A program made the position numbers and the translations under genes. Positions 49,810 to 59,614 of a stretch of DNA of 64,000 nt are shown one piece after another. Origin of the DNA: Pelosinus fermentans JBW45 (GTDB taxonomy: Bacteria; Bacillota; Negativicutes; DSM-13327). Positions within the stretch are counted from its first letter, which is position 1. Each line of letters begins with the position of its first letter. Location of the stretch: contig NZ_CP010978.1 in NCBI RefSeq assembly GCF_000271665.2, forward strand, positions 4,881,001 through 4,945,000. Direction: 5' to 3'. Below the pieces are notes generated by a model. That model ran no database searches. It saw only the letters and a program-made list of their open reading frames with translations, and was not told the origin of the DNA.

Positions 49810-50775
49810 TCACACCATACTTAAAATAAATTCGCCCTTACCCTGTAAACTATATTCACCTAGCCCAGCAGGAATAAATACACTTTCCCCTTTATTCAAG
49901 ACCATTTTTCCTTCTTCATAACAAAGTGTCAAGCCACCTTCCAATACGAGGATGGAATGAAACGTATTCATATCAGTTTTTAAATTGCATTTTTTGATAA
50001 GGTCAAAATGATAGACCGTAAAATATTCACAATGAGCTAATAGTTTCATATCATAATCAGCAAAAAAATGCATTTCGGCTTCAGGGGTTGTCGGTTTTGT
50101 TGGACGGCTCAAATTAGTTACATCAAGTGCTTTTTGCACATGTAAATCACGTGGTTTTCCCCCATTACCCAGACGTCCATAATCATAGATGCGATAGGTT
50201 GTATTCGAATTTTGTTGTATTTCAGCAACTAAAATACCTTTCCCGATTGCATGTAAAGTACCAGCATCAATAAAAAATACATCACCTTTCTTAACAGGTA
50301 CATTATTGCACACTTCTAATAACGTATTATCCTCAATACGTTGCTGAAACTCTGCTTTTGATATTTCATTTTTGAAACCATATAAAAGCTCAGCACCTGG
50401 TTCGCAATCAACAATATACCACATTTCAGTCTTGCCATATTCACCTTCAACGTGAAGTGCATATTCATTTTCTGGGTGCACTTGCACTGATAAATTATCT
50501 TTCGCATCAATTAATTTAATAAGAAGTGGGAAATAAGTAAACCGATCCGCATTACTTCCTAAAATTTTTTTACCTTGCTGCTCAATATAGCTGGCTAATG
50601 TCATACCGGAAGCTACACCATTTGCAATCAGACTCTGTCCATCTTTATGACAAGAAAGTTCCCAGCTTTCCGCGACTTTTTCAAGATTTGATTTCTTATT
50701 GTATTTTGTTTTTAAAGCAGTACCTCCCCAAATATAATCTTTGAGTGGTGCCGTGAGTTTTAATGGATATAACAT
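49810..50775 (-). CDS. manA: Class I mannose-6-phosphate isomerase
   Basis: 321 residues, the short bacterial ManA form. Zinc-site and active-site marks: LSVQVHPENEYA, EMWYIVDCEPGA, FFIDAGTLHAIGKGILVAEIQQNSNTTYRIYDYGR. It converts mannose-6-phosphate to fructose-6-phosphate in the cytoplasm. Its position after a PTS/GH1 operon and next to mannanase genes points to mannan-derived mannose-6-phosphate as its substrate. It lies 100 bp downstream of a GntR gene and is probably co-transcribed with it. Confidence 0.92.
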   Translation of the reverse strand: MLYPLKLTAPLKDYIWGGTALKTKYNKKSNLEKVAESWELSCHKDGQSLIANGVASGMTLASYIEQQGKKILGSNADRFTYFPLLIKLIDAKDNLSVQVHPENEYALHVEGEYGKTEMWYIVDCEPGAELLYGFKNEISKAEFQQRIEDNTLLEVCNNVPVKKGDVFFIDAGTLHAIGKGILVAEIQQNSNTTYRIYDYGRLGNGGKPRDLHVQKALDVTNLSRPTKPTTPEAEMHFFADYDMKLLAHCEYFTVYHFDLIKKCNLKTDMNTFHSILVLEGGLTLCYEEGKMVLNKGESVFIPAGLGEYSLQGKGEFILSMV

Positions 50776-50874
50776 GATTCCATTACTCCTTTTACTACAT
50801 TATGTATTTTCTTTCATATTTACTGTATTATAATAAAAATACTATACTCCTTAAAGCATTCACCGTCGTAAATT

Positions 50875-51588
50875 TTACTGTCGGATACTCACTGTCTTAA
50901 AAACAATTTGATCACTGCGATGATGCGAGATTGAATATTCAAAAGCCCGTCCATCATCTAAAAAAGCAATCTGTTCTACTTCTAATAAAGGAAATGTCCC
51001 TGCAACTTTTAGATGCTGTTGCTCAAGTTCATTAGGCAAAATTGCTCGAATCGAACGATGTGCCGATTGAATTTTGAGCTTCAATTGACACTGAATATAA
51101 AAATAAATGGATTTTAGCAAAACATCATGTTTGATCCCAGGAATCAAATTAATCGGCATTTTGGTATATTCGATAACAATTGGTATCTCATCGGCAAAAC
51201 GAACTCGAATAATATCATATACAAAATCATCCGTAGCAATTTGCAATTTTGCAGCAATTTCATTATCAGGATGTACAATATCAAACTTAACAATTTCAGT
51301 TCGAATTTCTTTGCCTTTATTGGTTTCAGTAAATCCTGTAAATTGTCTAGCCACACTGAGATCTTTTGCCTCTTCATCATCAATCGACTTAACAAAGGTA
51401 CCTGATCCACGCCGTTTAATAACAAAGCCTAACTTCACCAGTTCATCCACTGCTTTTTTGATTGTAATACGACTTACACCATACTGTTTACACATCTCTT
51501 TTTCAAGGGGCAATTGTTCTCCCGACAAATATTTTCCTGCTAAAATGTTTTTTCTTATATCCCAAGCAATCTCTTGATATTTTATCAT
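50875..51588 (-). CDS. GntR/HutC-family regulator, copy 1
   Basis: 237 residues: an N-terminal winged helix (LPLEKEMCKQYGVSRITIKKAVDELVKLGFVIKRRGSGTF) and a UTRA ligand domain (about 75-235). ATG 51588 with AAAGGAGAAAGT. It is closely similar over its whole length to the regulator at 62191-62904. Regulators of this type repress sugar operons and respond to a phosphorylated sugar. Likely operators are the palindromes at 56120-56141 and 60308-60330. An imperfect palindrome (CTATAAGATATGCTTTTTAT, near 51665-51687) upstream hints at autoregulation. Confidence 0.88.
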   Translation of the reverse strand: MIKYQEIAWDIRKNILAGKYLSGEQLPLEKEMCKQYGVSRITIKKAVDELVKLGFVIKRRGSGTFVKSIDDEEAKDLSVARQFTGFTETNKGKEIRTEIVKFDIVHPDNEIAAKLQIATDDFVYDIIRVRFADEIPIVIEYTKMPINLIPGIKHDVLLKSIYFYIQCQLKLKIQSAHRSIRAILPNELEQQHLKVAGTFPLLEVEQIAFLDDGRAFEYSISHHRSDQIVFKTVSIRQ

Positions 51589-51691
51589 CGGACTTTCTCC
51601 TTTGTTCATAGATATTCTTATTATATCACTTTTTATCCTAACTTAAAATTAGAACTGACTTTATCTTATAAAAAGCATATCTTATAGAATA

Positions 51692-51774
51692 TAAAAAACA
51701 AGGATGTCCCACATGCATTTTCTAGCGATAATTGATCAAACATCGCTAATAAAATACATCTAGGGACACCCTTG
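51692..51774 (-). terminator. Long hairpin terminator after the GH1 gene
   Basis: CAAGGATGTCCC (51699-51710) and GGGACACCCTTG (51763-51774) enclose a second pairing region (TAGCGAT/ATCGCTA). On the minus strand TTGTTTTTTAT follows. Confidence 0.8.
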
Positions 51775-51786
51775 CTTCCTATTATT

Positions 51787-53196
51787 TTATGAAAATCCGT
51801 TATTCTTTGCTACATTTTTAATCCAATAGCCCGATTTTTTTATTGTTTTGATTTGAGTTGCTAAGTCAACTGCTATATAGCCATAACGATTTTTGTAAGC
51901 ATTCGACCATGACCAGCAGTCAATTGGTGTCCATGCATGAAAGCCGAAGCAATTTGATCCTTCCTGAATTGCTTTATGCAAATAGGTTAAGTGTTCTTCA
52001 TAAAAATCAATGCGATATATATCTTCGATTAAACCGTCTGCGTTGCGATAATTTTCTTCCCCCTCAACGCCCATGCCATTTTCCGACACATACCAACGAA
52101 TATTATTATAATAATCACGAATATTGATTGCAATATCATACAGCGCTTGAGGATATATTTCCCAACCGCGATAAGGATTCATTCGGCGTCCCGGCATCTC
52201 ATAATCATCAAAATATTTGTTAGGCATCCAGCTCTTTTCTATATCCCAAGCAACCTCTTTACTTTTAGCCCGACGCGGCTGGTAATAATTAACGCCTAAA
52301 AAATCAATTGTATTGTTTTTGATAATCATCAACTCTTCCGGCGTAGATTCCCACAATACACCATCTGCTTGTAATGTTTGAACTAACGACGGTGTAAATT
52401 CACCTTTTACCGCCGGATCCAGAAAGGACTTATTGAAAAAATCTTCAACAAACGCCGCCGCTTTGACATCTTCATCAGCTTGTGAACGGGGATAAGCAGG
52501 TGTTAAATTCAATACAACACCAATTTCACCGCCTTGCTTCGCGCATTTTGACTGTTTAAATGCAGCAATGACTTTGGCCGAAGCTAAATTCAAATTGTAT
52601 AAAACTTGGACGGCTTTTTTTCCATCCACAAGATTTGGATAGTGAAATTGATACAAATATTGACCTTCCACAATGACCATCGGCTCATTAAACGTAATCC
52701 AATTTTTTACTCTATCGCCAAAAAGTTCAAAGCACTTTTCAGCAAATAAGACAAATAACGCAATCACATGTTTTGATTCCCAGCCACCATATTTATCATA
52801 TAATTCGACTGGCAAATCAAAATGCTGTAAATTGATTACAGGTATAATCTTATTTTTAATAAGTTCATCAATTACACGATTGTAAAAAACAACAGCTTCT
52901 TCATCAACTTCGGCAGTTTCAAAATCTTTAATCAACCGTGTCCATTGAATAGATGTCCGCAATGAATCCAGTCCGATATCTGCCATTAATTTTATATCTT
53001 CTTTATAACTGTTGTAAAAATTGGACGCAACATTCGGTCCAATGCCATTAAAAAATGCCTCTTTTTCAATATCAAACCAATGATCAAAAACATTTGCATG
53101 TTTTTTATTGAAACGGCCTTCTGTCTGTGGACCTGAGGTCGCTGCCCCCCACCAAAAATTTTCTGGGAATTTATATTTTATACTCAATACTGCCAC
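51787..53196 (-). CDS. GH1 phospho-beta-glycosidase of the mannan/cellobiose operon
   Basis: 469 residues. Acid/base Glu in TFNEPM, nucleophile Glu in YVSENG. WSWSNAYKNRYGY provides the Ser, Lys and Tyr of phosphate binding. It is rather distant from the other two GH1 enzymes here (start FPENFWWGAATSGPQTEG). It acts on the disaccharide phosphate delivered by the PTS encoded just upstream. With manA in the same locus, a 6-phospho-beta-mannosidase or mixed glucomannan activity is possible; 6-phospho-beta-glucosidase is the default. Confidence 0.83.
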   Translation of the reverse strand: MAVLSIKYKFPENFWWGAATSGPQTEGRFNKKHANVFDHWFDIEKEAFFNGIGPNVASNFYNSYKEDIKLMADIGLDSLRTSIQWTRLIKDFETAEVDEEAVVFYNRVIDELIKNKIIPVINLQHFDLPVELYDKYGGWESKHVIALFVLFAEKCFELFGDRVKNWITFNEPMVIVEGQYLYQFHYPNLVDGKKAVQVLYNLNLASAKVIAAFKQSKCAKQGGEIGVVLNLTPAYPRSQADEDVKAAAFVEDFFNKSFLDPAVKGEFTPSLVQTLQADGVLWESTPEELMIIKNNTIDFLGVNYYQPRRAKSKEVAWDIEKSWMPNKYFDDYEMPGRRMNPYRGWEIYPQALYDIAINIRDYYNNIRWYVSENGMGVEGEENYRNADGLIEDIYRIDFYEEHLTYLHKAIQEGSNCFGFHAWTPIDCWSWSNAYKNRYGYIAVDLATQIKTIKKSGYWIKNVAKNNGFS

Positions 53197-53266
53197 CTCT
53201 ATTTCTTTTACCTAATGGATATTTGATACAGGACGATGTAGCTTATCTAGTTTAAATTACAATCGG

Positions 53267-53932
53267 TTATATGAATGTGATTAAACTGGGCTTAATGATT
53301 TGTGTTAATCTGACATATCCAGTTTCACTCAAATGTAATCCATCCGTTGTATATTTAGGAATGATTGAATTTTTTTGTTTATCAAAAAAAAATTCAAAAG
53401 TCGGAACCAGAACTAAGTTGGGAAAAATCTGTGTCATATTTTTATATTCTTCATTTAATAAAGCAATCATTTCGTTAGATCGCATCTTTTTTCCCACAAA
53501 GCTGCCCTGAAATTTTTCATCACAGGGTAGTGTCTCTAATAACAAAATATGGGCATTGGGCAAATTTCCTTGTATTAAATCAAGCAAAATTTGCACATTC
53601 TGGACAATCTCTCTGGGACTTCGCATATTTGTATTACCCAAATCATTCGTTCCCACCATCAACACTATAACCTGCGGTTTATACTTGATCACAGCTTCAT
53701 CACAAATCCAGCGTAAGGATTCAGAGGTTGCACCGCAAATTCCCGAATTATATTTTATTCTTATTTCTGGGTAATAGTTTTCAATATCATACCATTCTAT
53801 AATCGAATCACCAAAAAACAAAACACCATGCGGCTTCGATTTTTGATTTCCAACAATAATCTTTTCCATTGTTTGAATCATATAACTACGCAGTTGATAA
53901 TAATTCGGATTATAAATCATATCTTCACGCAT
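53267..53932 (-). CDS. SGNH/GDSL hydrolase, probable sugar acetylesterase
   Basis: 221 residues, no signal peptide. Blocks of the SGNH fold: block I FFGDSIIEWY (Ser nucleophile), block II NSGICGATSESL (Gly), block III VLMVGTNDLG (Asn), block V YTTDGLHLSETGY (Asp, His). Placed within the PTS/GH1 operon, it probably removes acetyl groups from imported (acetylated manno-)oligosaccharides. Substrate is inference. Confidence 0.82.
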   Translation of the reverse strand: MREDMIYNPNYYQLRSYMIQTMEKIIVGNQKSKPHGVLFFGDSIIEWYDIENYYPEIRIKYNSGICGATSESLRWICDEAVIKYKPQVIVLMVGTNDLGNTNMRSPREIVQNVQILLDLIQGNLPNAHILLLETLPCDEKFQGSFVGKKMRSNEMIALLNEEYKNMTQIFPNLVLVPTFEFFFDKQKNSIIPKYTTDGLHLSETGYVRLTQIIKPSLITFI

Positions 53933-53973
53933 AACATCCAGTCCTTTAGCAATCTATATTATAAATATACTCT

Positions 53974-54291
53974 TTATTTCTTCAATTTTTCATACATTTT
54001 TGTCATAAGTAACCCCATATCCCGGACAGTCAAAGCACTCATAAAATGATCTTGTGCATGAATTAAGAGAATTGATTTTTCTACCGATTTTCCATCACAT
54101 TCGGCTGCCATAAGTTCCGTTTGAATCTCATGTGCTTTACCTATTTCTTTTCCAGCCACAGCAATAGCTTCTCTCGCTTTTACAACATCATCGTCTTCCA
54201 ATAAATTCTGTACTGCTTCTACGACCATTGAACGTCCTGCACCAGCGTATAAAATCAATTGCATGGACTGTTCTACTATTTTTTCATCCAT
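53974..54291 (-). CDS. PTS lactose/cellobiose-family EIIA
   Basis: About 105 residues. Active His78 in LLIHAQDHFMSA with the metal-binding Asp81, as in LacF/ChbA. ATG at 54291 follows GGAGGAAAACTT. It passes phosphate from HPr to the EIIB of the same operon. Third gene, 107 bp after EIIC. Confidence 0.9.
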   Translation of the reverse strand: MDEKIVEQSMQLILYAGAGRSMVVEAVQNLLEDDDVVKAREAIAVAGKEIGKAHEIQTELMAAECDGKSVEKSILLIHAQDHFMSALTVRDMGLLMTKMYEKLKK

Positions 54292-54398
54292 CAAGTTTTC
54301 CTCCAAATTCATAAATAAACGTACTCAGGTTGAAATGCTCCCCACCCGTAATACGGGCTATAATGCTAATTTTTTTACTTCTATGTATGCGCAGTCAT

Positions 54399-55709
54399 TT
54401 ATTCCTCTTCGCCACTGTCTTGAATCTTGTTTGAGGCTATAACAAATGGTGCATAAATTAAGACATCTACTACAAGCCATACCAATTGTAAGAGCCCCCC
54501 AGCCAGAGAACCTGTACCGATCATACCGCCAAAAAACATCGGCATAGTCCACGGAACTACAAAACGAAAAATCGGAACTAGCCCAGCTGAAATAACCAAC
54601 CAACCGATTACAGTATTAGCCAATGGCGCCAAAATGTACGGAATCAACAGAATTGGATTGAGTACAATTGGCAGGCCAAATGCGAGCGGTTCCTGAATAT
54701 TGAATAGCATGGCTGGTGCACCAATTTTGGCAACAGCCCGCCAGCTGTCTTTCTTTGAAAATAAAAAAATAGCAATGACCAAACCCATGATATGCATTAA
54801 ACCAGCTTCAAAAAATCCGTTACTGAAAATATAGGAAGCATCACCTGCTTGATTGGCAAGCTGAGCTGGCATATAAACTGAATTTTGAATTGCTGCTGTA
54901 ACATTGTGTCCATGGATACCAAACCACCAGAAAAACCAAACTAAAAACTGATATAAGAGCGAAAATCCAAGACCTTGTGAAAAGCCCAAAAGAGGCGCTT
55001 GAATTGCCAAATAAATTAAATTATTAAGAGCTGGTATCCCAAACCAAATCAAAATTGCTGAAAAAGTAGCAAAAAGACCTAAAGTTATACCAACCGGGAT
55101 AAGTGCTGCAAAAGACTGCGCCACAGCCGGGGGAACACTCTCTGGCATTGCTATTTTAAGCTTTTTATTTTTTGATAATTTGACAAAAATCCATGAAGCT
55201 ACTGTCGCAACGAGAATAGCTGTCAATACACCTTTATTGCCAAAATAAGTAGTACTAAAACCACCCGCATCACCGATTTTTTGTGGTGTAACAATTAAAA
55301 ATGCCGCAACACTGGTAAGTGCGGTCATAAATTTTTCGCCACCCCAAATACCACCTAAACGATAGGAAAAAGATAACACTAAAAAGAGCGAAAATACATC
55401 AAAACCAATTGTCGTAACCAATCCACATAAAGTCTGCAAATTTTTCAGCTTCGTAACAAAGTTAGAAGCCAAATACGCTTCACTGTTCAAACCCGTGATA
55501 GTCGGGCCTACATTTAAACCATTCGCCCCCATAATAGTACCTTGTGGATCGAGAACAACCCAACTCATAATCCCAAAAATTGAACCAACAATCATAAACG
55601 GTAAGATAATTGAAAATGAATCTCTCATCGCCAATAAATATTTATTACTAGAAATCACCCCAGCAATTGGCATCATTATTTTTTCAAGCTTTGAAACAGC
55701 GTTACCCAT
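54399..55709 (-). CDS. PTS lactose/cellobiose-family EIIC permease
   Basis: 436 residues and about ten membrane helices. Family marks are WFFWWFGIHGHN and NIQEPLAFGLPIVLNPILLIPY with the substrate-binding Glu. Transports a disaccharide (cellobiose, mannobiose or similar) across the inner membrane. 14 bp after EIIB. Confidence 0.9.
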   Translation of the reverse strand: MGNAVSKLEKIMMPIAGVISSNKYLLAMRDSFSIILPFMIVGSIFGIMSWVVLDPQGTIMGANGLNVGPTITGLNSEAYLASNFVTKLKNLQTLCGLVTTIGFDVFSLFLVLSFSYRLGGIWGGEKFMTALTSVAAFLIVTPQKIGDAGGFSTTYFGNKGVLTAILVATVASWIFVKLSKNKKLKIAMPESVPPAVAQSFAALIPVGITLGLFATFSAILIWFGIPALNNLIYLAIQAPLLGFSQGLGFSLLYQFLVWFFWWFGIHGHNVTAAIQNSVYMPAQLANQAGDASYIFSNGFFEAGLMHIMGLVIAIFLFSKKDSWRAVAKIGAPAMLFNIQEPLAFGLPIVLNPILLIPYILAPLANTVIGWLVISAGLVPIFRFVVPWTMPMFFGGMIGTGSLAGGLLQLVWLVVDVLIYAPFVIASNKIQDSGEEE

Positions 55710-55723
55710 TTAATTTTCTCCTC

Positions 55724-56023
55724 CTATCCAACTAATTTTAGTGCTTTACTTAGTACTTTTTCCCCATTGATCATGCCATAATCGCGCATATCAATAACAT
55801 CTACCGGACATTGATCACCTACCATTTTTTTCACATCTGCTAACATATGCCGAATCTGTGGGCCTAATAAAACCACATCAGCTGATTCTACTTTCTCATC
55901 CAATATTTCCACTGAAAAAGCTTCAATATTCACATTGATATTTTGAATTATCGCTGCATCTCGCATTTTTTTAACTAAGATAGATGTTGACATTCCTGCG
56001 TTACAAACTAAATAAATATTCAC
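55724..56023 (-). CDS. PTS lactose/cellobiose-family EIIB
   Basis: 99 residues. P-loop with phosphocysteine C7 in IYLVCNAGMSTSILV, and VVLLGPQIRHMLADVKK. First gene of the operon, about 63 bases after a consensus promoter. Confidence 0.9.
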   Translation of the reverse strand: MNIYLVCNAGMSTSILVKKMRDAAIIQNINVNIEAFSVEILDEKVESADVVLLGPQIRHMLADVKKMVGDQCPVDVIDMRDYGMINGEKVLSKALKLVG

Positions 56024-56092
56024 CTTCTTGCCTCCTTATTTTCGATTTCTGATTTCTACTAGTTCATTTTGTTATTTTTTCTTCCTATAAAG

Positions 56093-56162
56093 ATTATACG
56101 TCTAGATGCTCCCCTTGTCAATAAAAGACATGTCTTTTATTTTATAAAGAAACGTCTTTTAT
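56093..56162 (-). promoter_or_regulatory. Consensus promoter and GntR-type operator of the PTS operon
   Basis: Minus strand: TTGACA (56116-56121), 17-bp spacer, TATAAT (56093-56098), both perfect consensus. A perfect 22-bp palindrome AATAAAAGACATGTCTTTTATT (56120-56141, 20-base core shown to both sides) overlaps the -35, and a degenerate second copy follows (56144-56162). A closely related site lies before the mannanase operon. Confidence 0.78.
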
Positions 56163-56629
56163 CGACATATTTAACGCAATTTGATCTTTCTCGACAAATC
56201 TTCACTACCAGAAGTTTGAGCAATTTCAGTGTCTTCAATTAATCAAAAATTTTCAAAATGGCACCAAACTCAGCTCATAGATAGCCTAAATACTATACTA
56301 TTTTTATAATCTACCATTACCTCTACTGATAGATTTGATTTTTGTTTACTAACTATTTTATTAAAAAATAATGCTGTAGCAATCCCTGCGTATACCGATC
56401 GAAAATTCCTGTGCTAAAAGGAATCTTAAACGAATTGAGCCTGTTTTTGTATTTCTCGATTTTTTCTCCCCCATAAAAACAACTCCCATTTACAGAAATC
56501 ACACCATAAATAGGAGCTGCCCTGAATTATAGGTTACTTTTTCGTGTTTATAAATTGCTTTTTTTACATTTTAGAAATTTTTAATAATATTAAAGAATAA
56601 TTATTTGTTATTGACTGTTAATATATTAA
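56163..56629. other. Intergenic, with terminator of the GH5 gene
   Basis: CTCCCATTTA (56483-56492) and TAAATAGGAG (56507-56516) form a stem with TTGTTTTTAT after it on the minus strand. Nothing else recognised. Confidence 0.6.
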
Positions 56630-58642
56630 CTATTCTACTTCCTTAAGCAATTCGATATTATCAAAGTAGATTGGACCTTCATATTTAAACATATTAGCAA
56701 CAAGATTAATATCAAGTTCACTCTTATCTTTAGATTGTCCATTGAAAGTGTTAATAACTTGTAATTTTACGTATTCTTTTCCATTGAACGTAACAGTAGG
56801 TAATTGGCCTATATAAGCATTATTTTGATCTACACCACATTTTACCCAGCCTGGTGCAACAACCGCATAAGGCTTTAATTGGGCATGAGCTGGTAGACCC
56901 GCTTTCGGAATATAAACATCATACTTACAGCCTTCATATTGGGTTAAATCAAAAGATTTAAGAGCTATTCTAAGTTCTTCCCAATCAGAAGCTCCTGGAA
57001 ATTTAACGTCTAATTGTAAGGAGCCATTTCCAACTTCTTTATTATATGTTACATCTTTAATTTCCGATTGATATATGCCATTTTGATTCCATCCATCTAG
57101 TCCATTGCTGAAATCAAATACTTTTGCACTAACCAATTTTCCTTCTTTATTTCTAATATCTACTATATCTGACGTAGTTGCTGAGGTTCCATCTTTAAAT
57201 TGGACTACAGCCGAAACAGGCATTTTACCATTCTTTTCTTTTGACACATCCAGATTATAAGTATAGAGACCGTCGTCTTCCTTCATGATAATGTTTTTCT
57301 TTTTAGGTGTTGAGAGCAATACTTTTCTTATTTCTTTACCATATGGTATAACTTTAACTTCTACATAAGCAATATCTTTTGTTCTCTCATTTTTGCTTGG
57401 TGAAGTAATATAAATATGTGGAGTTCTCGTTACCTTTTCACCATTCATTAATTTTGCATTTTCTTCGAAAATTTTAACAGTCGATGCATTTTCTTTCTTA
57501 TTATATACAATTCTAAGACTATCGTTATCTGGATAAAGTCCTTCAGCATCAGGTTTTAAATCATCAATACCTGTTAAAAGCCAAAACATACTTCCACTAT
57601 AGCCAAGTTCATATGCTAAATTATTCCAAGTTTCGTATGCATAGTCACGATTTGTAACACTTGTTTTTAATACTCCATATTCTTCAAAAACAACAGGTTT
57701 GTTAGCAGCTTTCGCTAAATCAGCGTGAGCTTTTAACCAAGCAGAACCTGATTTCACACCATCTTTCCAAGGATCACCCCAATAATCGGGGTACAAATGT
57801 ACAGTACCATAGTCAATAGTCGGCAATGCAATAACTTGGCTCCAGTCAAGACCTTTTGAACCATTGTATTCTAAGATAGTACTTTTAGGATCTTTTATAA
57901 ATCCTTCTTCACCTAATGCTACAAGATGCTTATTATCAACAGATTTAACATATTCACTCATCTCTTTTGTCCAATTAAAAAGTGTTTTCCCTGACGGATC
58001 AGATTCACAACGTGCTTCATTCGTTAATTCCCATGTCATAATAGTAGGATCATCCATATACTTTACACCAGTATATGTATTCACTCTATTCAACATGTGA
58101 TTTACGTATGCTTTATAAGCACTTTTAATTGTTTCATTAGTATAAAAGCCATCATGTCTATTTGGATCTTTTGTCCAGTTAACATAGGCGTTCATACCAC
58201 CAAAGTCATCCCAGTTATTTACTAACACTATAACTAATTTTATACCTTTTTCACTAGCTTTTTTGATAGCATAGTCTAATCTTTCAAAGCCACTCTCAGC
58301 GTATTCTCCCATGTTAGGTTGCATCTCTATTTTGGGTTCTATTGTTTTACCTTCCCCATTACCATCAATAAAGCCCCAACATCTCATCACTTTTAATCCC
58401 ATTTTACTAGCGTTATCCATTACATCATCAATCATTTTATTAGAACGATAATGAAAATAATAATTGTTCGAACCGGAAAATCTAAATTCTTTACCATTTA
58501 ACATAAGTTTGTCGCCTTGGCGAGTCACAAAATTACTATTTTGCTCATTACGATCACTAGCTAAAGCAACCGATTTTAAAGTCATTATTGAAAAAAAACA
58601 TAAGACCAACATAATAAAGGAAACAAAACTTTTTCTTTTCAT
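56630..58642 (-). CDS. Secreted GH5-type beta-mannanase with C-terminal carbohydrate-binding module
   Basis: 670 residues. A signal peptide (about 1-29, ending SVALAS) precedes a GH5 clan-A barrel (about 38-400). Acid/base Glu is in MTWELTNEARCESD, nucleophile Glu in KPVVFEEYG. A linker domain (about 410-510) is followed by a C-terminal beta-sandwich carbohydrate-binding module (about 515-670, FDFSNGLDGWNQ ... GPIYFDNIELL) like that of mannanases. It cuts beta-1,4-mannan or glucomannan outside the cell. RBS AAAAGGAGAAC. It appears to be the only intact endo-hydrolase of this operon. Confidence 0.83.
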   Translation of the reverse strand: MKRKSFVSFIMLVLCFFSIMTLKSVALASDRNEQNSNFVTRQGDKLMLNGKEFRFSGSNNYYFHYRSNKMIDDVMDNASKMGLKVMRCWGFIDGNGEGKTIEPKIEMQPNMGEYAESGFERLDYAIKKASEKGIKLVIVLVNNWDDFGGMNAYVNWTKDPNRHDGFYTNETIKSAYKAYVNHMLNRVNTYTGVKYMDDPTIMTWELTNEARCESDPSGKTLFNWTKEMSEYVKSVDNKHLVALGEEGFIKDPKSTILEYNGSKGLDWSQVIALPTIDYGTVHLYPDYWGDPWKDGVKSGSAWLKAHADLAKAANKPVVFEEYGVLKTSVTNRDYAYETWNNLAYELGYSGSMFWLLTGIDDLKPDAEGLYPDNDSLRIVYNKKENASTVKIFEENAKLMNGEKVTRTPHIYITSPSKNERTKDIAYVEVKVIPYGKEIRKVLLSTPKKKNIIMKEDDGLYTYNLDVSKEKNGKMPVSAVVQFKDGTSATTSDIVDIRNKEGKLVSAKVFDFSNGLDGWNQNGIYQSEIKDVTYNKEVGNGSLQLDVKFPGASDWEELRIALKSFDLTQYEGCKYDVYIPKAGLPAHAQLKPYAVVAPGWVKCGVDQNNAYIGQLPTVTFNGKEYVKLQVINTFNGQSKDKSELDINLVANMFKYEGPIYFDNIELLKEVE

Positions 58643-58677
58643 AGTATAGTTCTCCTTTTCATTTGAAATATAATTGA

Positions 58678-58861
58678 CTAAGTTCTTACCTCTATCCTAC
58701 CCGCCTTACAATCCCATGTTTGTGCTCCAGCTGCCAACGCACTGCTCATATACTACAAACACCTTGCAGTTTCGCTGGTATATACGCCCCCGGAAACCCA
58801 CTCAGAAAAAACCTGCTGATAACGTCAATGGCAAAATTTTTCTAAGCATCTTTTCATTCAT
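58678..58861 (-). pseudogene. Broken gene for a small secreted protein
   Basis: ATG 58861 with GAGGAGACAGATC starts a signal peptide (MNEKMLRKILPLTLSAGFF) that stops after 19 codons. A shifted frame continues with SSALAAGAQTWDCKAG, like the mature start of the carbohydrate-binding neighbour (SWDFSKDAGG). The remainder is gone. Confidence 0.55.
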
Positions 58862-58894
58862 ATGATCTGTCTCCTCTATTTCAATGCGATGTAA

Positions 58895-59504
58895 TTAGCC
58901 TCTTTTTCCCAACGCAATATTATCTACATATATTTCACCCTTATAGTTTGTATAGCTACTTACAACACTAAAATCAAAGTAAACAACATTCGCTGTTACA
59001 GCTTGAAATGGCACACTAACCTTCACTTTTTTAAGATTTGTTCCTTCAACTGGACTAGCTGCCAGAACATTGATATCCGGACATACATTAACCACTTCTA
59101 CATTTGCATCCGATTTCATATAAATTTTAGCTTTAAAAGGACCATTTGTCATATTGTTAGGATTAAAATAGAAATCAAAAGTCAACATATCGCAGCCATC
59201 CAACACAAGCGGAGAACTATCGCTGGCACTATTGTGGAGCTTCACTTCACTCCAGCTTTCCTTAATTTTCTTATGAAAATCAACATCCAGCTTTATCGAA
59301 CCGTCACCAATTTTTTCATCATACGATATAGTCGGCGCACCATCATAATTCCATACACCGCCAGAAGCCCAGCCACCAGCATCTTTAGAAAAATCCCATG
59401 ATGGTAATTCTGCCGCTGATACACTCGTCGCCATAAAGCTACCTACCAGAAAAGTTGTCGATAATACCATTGGCATAATTTTTTTTCAATACTGTTTTTT
59501 TCAT
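58895..59504 (-). pseudogene. Secreted carbohydrate-binding module protein, frameshifted in an A8 tract
   Basis: The true start is the ATG at 59504 (AAGGAG ten bases upstream), giving MKKTVLKK, then a run of eight A (59479-59486) shifts the frame. With seven A the sequence continues IMPMVLSTTFLVGSFMATSVSA, a proper signal peptide, and a single beta-sandwich module (PSWDFSKDAGGW ... GEIYVDNIAL) similar to the C-terminal module of the GH5 enzyme. About 202 residues if repaired. A free-standing mannan-binding protein. It may be a phase-variable tract, a real lesion or a sequencing slip. Confidence 0.7.
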
Positions 59505-59614
59505 TGTAATCAAACTCCTTTGTATTTTTTTAATTTTCAGTATATTTTTTCTTGCAAAATAAGATATCGCAGAACATACTATCTTATCTTGTAAGAAAGT
59601 GAACAGAAAATCGT

